A DNA stretch of 10,492 bases from Robiginitomaculum sp. (lineage in GTDB: Bacteria > Pseudomonadota > Alphaproteobacteria > Caulobacterales > Maricaulaceae). Below, piece by piece: positions 1-6,386 of the stretch (position 1 is the stretch's first letter; each line of letters opens with the position of its first letter). The notes below the pieces were generated by a model that saw nothing but the letters and a program-made list of their open reading frames with translations, made no database searches and was not told where the DNA came from. The translations under genes were made by a program, and so were the position numbers. The stretch covers positions 2,414 to 12,905 of the forward strand of contig NVVU01000059.1 of NCBI GenBank assembly GCA_002733485.1. The letters are read 5' to 3'.

Positions 1-2
1 AT

Positions 3-257
3 ATGACCCACCAGAAACGCCTTTCCCTGTGGGCCGGGTTTGTTTCCTTTGTTGGTGCCGTGGCGGTTGCCGTCTTTGTTGACTGGGGCCCCATTGCCGC
101 CTTGGCCCCTGATGCGACGCAACAAACGGTCGACCTCGGGCTGGAACTTTTGGGCCGATCCATGCTGATTTTTGAAACCGCCGGGATTACCATCCTGACC
201 GCCATGATTGCGGCAACGGCTGTGGCCATTCAACCGGTTAAAAGAGGCGACAGATGA
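3..257 (+). CDS. nuoJ: NADH-quinone oxidoreductase subunit J, C-terminal part (truncated by window edge)
   Basis: NuoJ is a small membrane subunit of NDH-1 (complex I). It sits at the junction between the quinone-binding region and the antiporter-like subunits. The visible 84 residues have two hydrophobic segments (about residues 8-30 and 52-76) and match the C-terminal half of NuoJ. The second segment, with its Glu in the IFETAGI stretch, corresponds to the last NuoJ helix (AVELAS in E. coli). NuoJ is normally 170-200 residues, so the ATG at 3 is most likely internal and the true start lies left of the window. The stop overlaps the nuoK start as ATGA (254-257), which implies translational coupling. 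The identification rests strongly on nuoK being next. On its own this fragment would be hard to name. Confidence 0.8.
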   Translation: MTHQKRLSLWAGFVSFVGAVAVAVFVDWGPIAALAPDATQQTVDLGLELLGRSMLIFETAGITILTAMIAATAVAIQPVKRGDR

Positions 258-565
258 GCATTGAACTGCTTTTGGCCCTGACCAGTGGTGCGGCGCTCTT
301 TGGTGTCGGTATTTATGGTGCATTGTCGCAAACCAATTTGGTGATGATCATGATGGGGGTCGAGCTGATCCTTGCCGGGGCCATGGTCAATCTGGTTGCA
401 TTCTGGCGATTTTTACACCCGGATTCTGCGGCGGGACAAATGTTTGTGCTGATCGTGATGACGGTTATGGCCATCGAGATGGCGGTAGGGTTTGGTGTGG
501 CCATAGCCCGCTTTCGTGCCCAGGGCTCGGTGGAAATGGAAGAAGCCGTGGAGCTTAAAGGATGA
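254..565 (+). CDS. nuoK: NADH-quinone oxidoreductase subunit K
   Basis: NuoK is a membrane subunit of NDH-1, homologous to MrpC/ND4L, and forms part of the proton channel next to NuoJ and NuoN. The 103 residues give three transmembrane helices (about 4-23, 29-50 and 62-86). Both family glutamates are present: E37 in GVELI and E75 in AIEMA, equivalent to E. coli E36 and E72. The loop motif NLVAFWRF followed by GQMF looks more like NuoK of quinone-reducing 'green-type' NDH-1 operons than E. coli NuoK; this is inference from memory. The start is supported by AGAGG at 243-247, six bases before the ATG. The gene overlaps nuoJ by 4 bases and nuoL by 4 bases. The C-terminal tail is acidic. Confidence 0.95.
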   Translation: MSIELLLALTSGAALFGVGIYGALSQTNLVMIMMGVELILAGAMVNLVAFWRFLHPDSAAGQMFVLIVMTVMAIEMAVGFGVAIARFRAQGSVEMEEAVELKG

Positions 566-2379
566 ACTTCATCCCGGTTGTTATTCTCGCGCCGCTGTTT
601 GCGGCCTCGCTGATCCTGCTTGCGCGGCGCATTCCCGCTGCACTGGCACTTCTTGGTATTGCGGTCAGTCTGCTTGCCAGTCTGGCGCTGCTGGCCGGTG
701 CTTTTAATGGCCTGACCAGCGCCCTGACCCTGCCCGGCCTGCCGGGCTTGCCCCTGCGCCTTGTTGCCAGCCCGTTAACCGCGCTGTTGTCCACCATGGT
801 GGCCACAGTCAGCACCCTGGTACTGGTCTATGCCGCCGGATACATGAAAGCAGATGGCGAAAAGCCGCGCTTTTTTGCCACCATGTTGCTGTTTGCCTCA
901 GCCATGCAGACACTGGTGCTGGCGGGCGACTGGATATTGCTGCTCTCGGCATGGGAAATCATCGGTCTTTGCAGTTACCTGCTGATTGGTTTCTGGTACC
1001 GCCGCCCCGGCGTGAAAGCGGCCGCCAGCCGTGCCTTTCTGGTCACACGCAGCGCTGATCTGGGGCTTTATGTTGCGGTGTTCATTCTCATTGCCAATGC
1101 GGGCAGCAGTGATATTGCAACCACATTGGGCACTGGCGGCAAGACGGCGGCGATCGCCGGGCTGTTATTGCTTGTCGCGGCCATGGGCAAGTCTGCGCAA
1201 ACACCGCTGCACGACTGGCTGCAACGGGCCATGGCGGGCCCGACGCCGGTTTCGGCTTTGCTGCACTCGGCCACGCTGGTCGCAGCCGGGGCAATTTTGC
1301 TAATCCGAACCGCGCCAATGCTGTCACCCCAGACTTTGCTGGTCATTGGTGTTGTCGGCGGCATAACCACTATAGTCACCGGCCTGATTGCGCTGGGCGA
1401 GCGTGATCTGAAACGCCTGCTAGCCGCTTCAACTTCCAGCCAGTACGGGCTGATGCTGGTCGCCGTGGGTGCTGGTGTGCCGCTGGCGGCCCTGTTGCAC
1501 CTGATTGCCCACGCGGCGATTAAAAGCTCTCTGTTTCTGGGGGCCGGGGTGTTTCAGCACAGCAGGGAAAGCACAGAGTTCAAGGCGCTGGAAGGCGTGG
1601 GGCGCGACCGGCCACGGATATTTTTTGGCTTTGCCCTGGCCGCGCTGGCGCTGGCCGGTATCCCACCTTTAAGCGGGTTCTTTTCCAAGGATGCCATCAT
1701 TGCCGCAACGCTGGCCTCCCCTCATGCAGCGTTGCTGGCGACCTTTGCGTTGGCCGGGACGGTATTGACGGGGGCCTATATGGCCCGGGCTCTACATATT
1801 TTGTGGCGCGGCAAGGCCCAGAAACGCAACTTTGCGGGCCTGGGCTGGATGAGCGCTGGACTGGCAGGCCTGGTAACACTGGCGGTGGTAGTGGGGGCCC
1901 TCTTCCCATCAATAGCAACACTGCTAAACGCATCTTTACCAGAAAGTACTTTAGCGCAAGTTCTTGGCTTAGGGGCGGCATTAAGCGGTCTGGCCCTGGG
2001 CTGGTTTGTCGGGGTGCAGCGCCTGCTGGGGCCGCTTCTGCCATGGACGCGGCAAGGCTTTGCCATTGCCGGAGGATTTGACACCTGGGTGGTGCGGCCC
2101 GCCTTTTTTATTGCGGCACGATGCGAGCAGCTGGAGCGGGCCTTGTATGACGGGGTTTTGTCCATTGGGCGTTTTGGGCTTGGCATTGGCCGGGCCGCGC
2201 GTTTTGGCGATGAGCGCGGCATTGACGGGCTGATCTTCTCGCTGGTGCGCGGCACCATCAAACTTGGCGGTCGTGCCCGCACTTTGCAAAGCGGCCTCAT
2301 TCATCGCGAAATGGCAATTATGGTTGTGGGTACGGCATTGATCCTTGCCGTACTTACCGTCGCTTTACTGGTTTATTGA
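562..2379 (+). CDS. nuoL: NADH-quinone oxidoreductase subunit L (distal antiporter-like subunit)
   Basis: NuoL is the outermost proton-pumping, Mrp-antiporter-like subunit of NDH-1 in the cytoplasmic membrane. Its long lateral helix braces the membrane arm. At 605 residues it is full length (E. coli 613). The antiporter core is clear: E132 in the AWEIIGLCSYLLIGFW segment (TM5), K210 in GKSAQTPLHDWL (TM7), H235 in the AMAGPTPVSALLHSAT segment, K321 in the TM10-11 region and K376 in SGFFSKD (TM12). The C-terminal part (about 505-580) has few hydrophobic stretches and fits the lateral helix, followed by a final membrane segment (about 583-604). The start overlaps the nuoK stop (ATGA), with GGAG at 549-552 as a likely ribosome site. 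All key proton-path residues are retained. Confidence 0.96.
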   Translation: MNFIPVVILAPLFAASLILLARRIPAALALLGIAVSLLASLALLAGAFNGLTSALTLPGLPGLPLRLVASPLTALLSTMVATVSTLVLVYAAGYMKADGEKPRFFATMLLFASAMQTLVLAGDWILLLSAWEIIGLCSYLLIGFWYRRPGVKAAASRAFLVTRSADLGLYVAVFILIANAGSSDIATTLGTGGKTAAIAGLLLLVAAMGKSAQTPLHDWLQRAMAGPTPVSALLHSATLVAAGAILLIRTAPMLSPQTLLVIGVVGGITTIVTGLIALGERDLKRLLAASTSSQYGLMLVAVGAGVPLAALLHLIAHAAIKSSLFLGAGVFQHSRESTEFKALEGVGRDRPRIFFGFALAALALAGIPPLSGFFSKDAIIAATLASPHAALLATFALAGTVLTGAYMARALHILWRGKAQKRNFAGLGWMSAGLAGLVTLAVVVGALFPSIATLLNASLPESTLAQVLGLGAALSGLALGWFVGVQRLLGPLLPWTRQGFAIAGGFDTWVVRPAFFIAARCEQLERALYDGVLSIGRFGLGIGRAARFGDERGIDGLIFSLVRGTIKLGGRARTLQSGLIHREMAIMVVGTALILAVLTVALLVY

Positions 2380-2380
2380 T

Positions 2381-2388
2381 AAGGAGAG
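2381..2388 (+). promoter_or_regulatory. Ribosome binding site of nuoM
   Basis: AAGGAGAG is a near-consensus Shine-Dalgarno six bases before the GTG at 2395. It supports that GTG as the nuoM start. This is the only nuo junction here with a real spacer instead of an overlap. Confidence 0.85.
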
Positions 2389-2394
2389 ACCTGC

Positions 2395-3864
2395 GTGCTT
2401 CCCATCGTATCCATCACTATTTTTCTGCCGCTTCTGGGGGCGCTTGTCGTCATGGGCCTGCGAAGGGCACCTGCCCCAATGGTGCACGCCATTGGCATCG
2501 GCATTAGCGGGCTGACCCTGGCTGGGGCGGTGTGGATGTGGATGCGCGGGGTGAATGCGACCGGCTTTGCACAAGTTGAACAGATAGACTGGATGCCCAC
2601 CATTGGAGCGGCGTACCGCGTTGGTGTGGATGGGATTAGCCTGCCGCTAATTTTGCTAAGCGCGGTATTGTTTTTCCTGACCTTTATCTATTCGGCCAAA
2701 GTACGTGAGCGCCCGCACGCGTTTGTTGTGCTAATGCTGCTTTTGGAAACGGCGGCCCTTGGCACGTTCGCAGCATTGGACGCGATCCTGTTTTATGTGT
2801 TTTTCGAAGTGTCGCTGGTATCGATGTATTTCATGATTGCCGGGTGGGGGCACGAGGATCGCCAGCGAGCCGCCCTGATGTTTTTCATTTATACCCTGCT
2901 GGGCAGTCTGCCACTGCTTCTGGCCATTCTCGGGCTATATCTGGGTAGTGATCCACATACCTTTGACATGCGTGTATGGATCGAAAACCCACCCCTTGGC
3001 GGCATGGCGGCCATGCTGGCGCTGGTGGCCATGCTGTTCACTTTTGCGGTCAAGACGCCGGTATTTCCTTTCCACACCTGGCTGCCCGCCGCCCATGTGC
3101 AGGCTCCGGCGGCCGGCAGTGTCATTCTGGCCGGTGTGATGTTGAAATTTGGCACGTATGGTCTGATACGTTTTGCCTTGCAAATGACCCCTGATGCCTT
3201 TCGCGAGGCCGGGCTGGTCATTCTGGCCTTTGGTGTTATTGCGGCGCTTTATGGGGCCTTTGCCGCTTTGGCGCAAAGTGATCTGAAGCGTCTGGTGGCC
3301 TACACCTCGGTCAATCATATGGGCTATATCGTTGTCGGGGTGGCGATTGCCGCGCTGGCGATCGATCCGGCGATCCGGGCTACGGCTCTGGACGGCGCGG
3401 TGTTGCAAATGGTCAGTCACGGCCTGGTCACGGGCGCGTTATTCTTCCTTGTCGGTATGTTGCAAGACCGTGCCAACACCCGCGAAATGTCTGAGTTTGG
3501 AGGCTTGTTAAAAGTGGTGCCCATTCTTGGCTGGTCTTTTGTACTGGCTGCCTTTGCCTCGCTGGGCCTTCCAGGGCTGGCGCACTTTCCGGCCGAGTTT
3601 CAGATTTTCTTGGCCACGCTTCAGGTTGAGCCAGTGGCGACCATTGTTATCCTCGGGATTGTCATTACCGCCGGCCTTTATTTGCGCGCGATCAGCGCCG
3701 TGTTTCTGGGCGAGCCGGGCAAGAAATGGGCAAGCATGCCGGATTTAAGCCTGCGTGAAGTGCTGGCCGTGGGGCCGTTATTGGTCCTCATCATTGTGGT
3801 CGGCATTGCCCCGTTCTGGATGCTGGATATTATTCATAAAACCACATCAATGTTGCAATTCTGA
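2395..3864 (+). CDS. nuoM: NADH-quinone oxidoreductase subunit M (middle antiporter-like subunit)
   Basis: NuoM is the central antiporter-like proton-pumping subunit of the NDH-1 membrane arm (ND4 homologue). At 489 residues it is close to the family norm (about 480-510). It starts with GTG behind a strong Shine-Dalgarno. Diagnostic segments include E138 in FFEVSLVSMYF (TM5), K220 in FAVKTPVFPFHTWLP (TM7), the AHVQAPAAGSVILAG segment followed by K251 (TM8), SDLKRLVAYTSVNHMGY, and E401 in the TM12 segment LGLPGLAHFPAEF. TM12 of NuoM carries Glu where NuoL and NuoN carry Lys, which separates NuoM from its paralogues. The usual GxxNFVGEF motif is slightly altered to GLAHFPAEF. The stop TGA shares its last base with the nuoN ATG. 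Confidence 0.96.
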   Translation: MLPIVSITIFLPLLGALVVMGLRRAPAPMVHAIGIGISGLTLAGAVWMWMRGVNATGFAQVEQIDWMPTIGAAYRVGVDGISLPLILLSAVLFFLTFIYSAKVRERPHAFVVLMLLLETAALGTFAALDAILFYVFFEVSLVSMYFMIAGWGHEDRQRAALMFFIYTLLGSLPLLLAILGLYLGSDPHTFDMRVWIENPPLGGMAAMLALVAMLFTFAVKTPVFPFHTWLPAAHVQAPAAGSVILAGVMLKFGTYGLIRFALQMTPDAFREAGLVILAFGVIAALYGAFAALAQSDLKRLVAYTSVNHMGYIVVGVAIAALAIDPAIRATALDGAVLQMVSHGLVTGALFFLVGMLQDRANTREMSEFGGLLKVVPILGWSFVLAAFASLGLPGLAHFPAEFQIFLATLQVEPVATIVILGIVITAGLYLRAISAVFLGEPGKKWASMPDLSLREVLAVGPLLVLIIVVGIAPFWMLDIIHKTTSMLQF

Positions 3865-5234
3865 TGGAACGTGATCTGGCCTTTCTGATCCCCGAAATTA
3901 TCGTCTTGCTGACGGTGGTTTTTGCGTTAATCGCCGAAATGGTGCGTCAGCCGCGACTGGCCTTTGTCGTTACGCTTGCCGGTCTTCTGCTGGCAACCGT
4001 TATGACCGTGCCCATGCTGGGTCTGGATACCAGTGTGTTCAGCGGTACCTATCGGGTAGATATACTAAGCATCTGGGCCAAACTGATCCTGCTACCCGCA
4101 ACGGCATTGTCAATTTTGCTGGCACGCGCTGAAATTGGAGGCAGTGACCGTGAAGGCACGGTTTATGTACTTCTTTGTCTGGTCACGCTGGGAGCACTTC
4201 TACTCTCCGGTTCCGGAGATACCATGCTGTTAGTGCTGGGCGTCCTGCTGGCCGGGCTGGGCTCGTTTGCACTGGTGGCCTATCCCCGTGATGATCATGC
4301 CACCGAAGCGGCGATGAAGTTTTTTGTGTTTGCCTCGGTCACCGGCGCGATTATGATTTTTGGGCTTAGTTATTGGTTTGGCGGCACCGGCTCAACGCTA
4401 ATCAGTGATTTGTCCCGCCTGGAATCCAAACCGGTGATTGCTGCGCTTGGCCTCATCGCAGTTCTAGTCGGGCTTGGCTATAAGGCCTCGCTTGTGCCGT
4501 TTCATTTCTGGGCTCCGGATGCTTATGATGGTGCGCCGGTATCTGTGGCCGCCTATATGTCAGTGGTGCCCAAGCTGGGCGCGATTTTCGCGCTGGCACA
4601 AGTGGTGCGTGATCTGCCAATGTCCACGGGATGGCCATTGGTGATTGCCGTTATCGCCGTCCTGACCATGACCTATGGATATCTGGCCGCACTGGTGCAA
4701 AGCAATATTGTTCGACTGCTGGCTTATTCCTCCATTGCCCAGGCCGGTTATTTTTTGCTAGGCGTGATCGCCGTGGGGGCCAGTCCTCTGGCCTTGACTT
4801 CCCTGATTGTATTTGCTGCTGCCTATGCCGCGATGAATCTGGGTGCCTTTGCGGTGGTCATGGGCACAGGCCGCACGCTGGACGATTTTTCCGGCATGGG
4901 GCGCAGGCACATTGCCATGGGAGTAGCTATGGTGGTGTTTTTGCTATCATTGGTGGGTATCCCGCCGCTGGCCGGTTTTGTTGGAAAGTTCCTGCTTTTC
5001 GGCGCGTCAATCGATGCCGGTTATACTTGGCTGACGGTGGTGGCTATTCTCAACAGTGTATTGTCGCTGGCCGTTTATTTACGCATTGTCGTGCCGATGT
5101 ATCAACAAGGTGATGATGCGCCGGTCATTGCAATACGTTCCAGGGCATTGGTCACGTTGACCTGGGGTATTGCACTTGTTTTCACTGTGGGCATTGGTCT
5201 GGCAGCTCAGGGAATCCTGGTTCAATTGAACTGA
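3864..5234 (+). CDS. nuoN: NADH-quinone oxidoreductase subunit N, lacking the TM5 glutamate
   Basis: NuoN is the antiporter-like subunit closest to NuoK and NuoJ (ND2 homologue) and takes part in proton pumping. The 456 residues are a little shorter than E. coli NuoN (485). Recognisable segments are the EAAMKFFVFAS stretch, K207 in GYKASLVPFHFWAPDAYDGAP (TM7), K237 in SVVPKLGAI (TM8), QSNIVRLLAYSSIAQAGY, and K375 in GIPPLAGFVGKF (TM12). These align with E. coli K217, K247 and K395. The TM5 Glu (E. coli E133) is replaced: GVLLAGLGSFALVAY aligns without gaps to GIELMSLPLFGLVGY, giving L128. No clear Shine-Dalgarno precedes the ATG, so initiation is probably coupled to nuoM termination (TGATG). 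It is the last nuo gene here and converges on the next gene after 4 bases. Confidence 0.95.
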   Translation: MERDLAFLIPEIIVLLTVVFALIAEMVRQPRLAFVVTLAGLLLATVMTVPMLGLDTSVFSGTYRVDILSIWAKLILLPATALSILLARAEIGGSDREGTVYVLLCLVTLGALLLSGSGDTMLLVLGVLLAGLGSFALVAYPRDDHATEAAMKFFVFASVTGAIMIFGLSYWFGGTGSTLISDLSRLESKPVIAALGLIAVLVGLGYKASLVPFHFWAPDAYDGAPVSVAAYMSVVPKLGAIFALAQVVRDLPMSTGWPLVIAVIAVLTMTYGYLAALVQSNIVRLLAYSSIAQAGYFLLGVIAVGASPLALTSLIVFAAAYAAMNLGAFAVVMGTGRTLDDFSGMGRRHIAMGVAMVVFLLSLVGIPPLAGFVGKFLLFGASIDAGYTWLTVVAILNSVLSLAVYLRIVVPMYQQGDDAPVIAIRSRALVTLTWGIALVFTVGIGLAAQGILVQLN

Positions 5235-5238
5235 TGTC

Positions 5239-6369
5239 TCAGCCTGCCGGAACGGCAAACACCAGCACAAAGACGAGAATCAGCCCGATGACAACGAAAC
5301 GGGCGCGTTCCAGATGGTTTGTACAGACCGAATACGCCACCATGCACTGCAACAGGTAATAAAACGCAAAGGCGCGCGAAGCCAGAGTGATGATTTGAAA
5401 GGTCGATCCATACCAGGCCAGCGCCATGGCAGACCCGCCAACCAGCGCATAGCCCCAGCGAATGTCAAAACGTTTTTTACTCACTTCCTGAATATTGGAA
5501 ACGGCCGCCAGGGCATCGGCTACCGCAGCAGAAAACTGCGAAAGTGTGGCGGCGATGATGAGCGGTAACGGTAAAAACACTGCAGCCGTGGCGGCCAGTG
5601 TGATCAGGCTGTTGTCGGCATAATTGCCCTTCAGTATCGGTAATATTGGTTGCGCCAGAGCCACGAACAACACATAGATGCTGAGCGAAAAATATTGTGA
5701 CCAGCGCGAGGCGCGAATGCGCGTCGGGCTGTCAAAATGATCACCCAGATAACGGGTAGTCTCAAAGCCCTGCACCACAATCAGCGTCCCGGCCACAATG
5801 GTGGAAATTTCCCACAAAGAGCGTTTTGGCATTTCGGGTAGCGTAAAATACCCCTGCGCCAGAAATTGTTTGCCATCATACAGCGCAAACATGATCAGCA
5901 AAACGGCAAGGATCAGGATCGTTACATAAAGTGCCCAGCGTTCAAGGTTTTCCAGTGGCTTTAGCCCGCCAAACAGACCAATGGCGGTGATGCTGCCAAT
6001 GACCAGAGTGGTCAGCATGCTTTTGTTGAACGGGGTATCCATACCAAAACTGGCAAGCACAAAAGTGGACAGGATGTGGATATATAGACAGATTGAAACG
6101 ATATAAGCCGCCACCAGCGCAACATCGGAGAGCCTTTCCACGCCAACGGTCAATCGTTTACTGCCCAAAATAAGTGCAGGCTCTGCACACAAAATATTAT
6201 GCCGGACAATGCTGCCGACCAAAAAGGCGACCAACGCAACAGCAATCATTGCAAAGACCGCATAGGGACCAACGGCGCTGGCCAGTATGGGCACAACCAC
6301 CAGAAATCCACTGCCAAATATAGATGCCAGCGGCGTGCTCATCGCCGGAATGATAGAGTTTTTTGCCAC
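5239..6369 (-). CDS. Multi-pass membrane transporter, APC-superfamily-like
   Basis: This is a 376-residue, strongly hydrophobic protein with about 10-11 predicted membrane segments (roughly 15-33, 37-55, 84-104, 118-136, 145-164, 187-201, 226-245, 255-290, 305-322, 325-348 and 357-374). The N-terminal FGSGFLVVVPIL resembles the glycine-rich unwound first helix of amino acid/polyamine/organocation (APC) permeases. A conserved-looking loop, QGFETTRYLGDHFD followed by RIRASRWSQ, lies near the middle. I do not recognise a named family or a substrate. The start is GTG at 6367-6369 with only a weak upstream AGTAAG; the ATG at residue 10 is an alternative without a better ribosome site. It begins 17 bases after the cti stop on the same strand, so co-transcription with cti is likely. 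Its stop lies 4 bases from that of nuoN. Confidence 0.7.
   Translation of the reverse strand: MAKNSIIPAMSTPLASIFGSGFLVVVPILASAVGPYAVFAMIAVALVAFLVGSIVRHNILCAEPALILGSKRLTVGVERLSDVALVAAYIVSICLYIHILSTFVLASFGMDTPFNKSMLTTLVIGSITAIGLFGGLKPLENLERWALYVTILILAVLLIMFALYDGKQFLAQGYFTLPEMPKRSLWEISTIVAGTLIVVQGFETTRYLGDHFDSPTRIRASRWSQYFSLSIYVLFVALAQPILPILKGNYADNSLITLAATAAVFLPLPLIIAATLSQFSAAVADALAAVSNIQEVSKKRFDIRWGYALVGGSAMALAWYGSTFQIITLASRAFAFYYLLQCMVAYSVCTNHLERARFVVIGLILVFVLVFAVPAG
5245..5257. other. Short perfect hairpin at the convergent gene ends
   Basis: TGCCG-GAA-CGGCA can form a 5-bp stem with a 3-base loop just past the nuoN stop, inside the last codons of the transporter gene. No T-run follows on either strand, so it is not a canonical intrinsic terminator. 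It is the only hairpin I see at this junction. Confidence 0.25.
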
Positions 6370-6386
6370 GTTGCTTACTTTTCTGT

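Noticed and set aside
1776..2300. Antisense open frame of 174 codons inside nuoL
   Set aside because: It is a shadow of the GC-rich nuoL codons, with low-complexity Pro/Arg/Ser-rich translation and no start signals.
562..5234. Mrp-type Na+/H+ antiporter or formate hydrogenlyase/Ech membrane subunits instead of NDH-1
   Set aside because: The JKLMN order, the long C-terminal lateral-helix region of NuoL and the presence of all three antiporter-like paralogues fit NDH-1. MrpE/F/G or hydrogenase subunits are absent.
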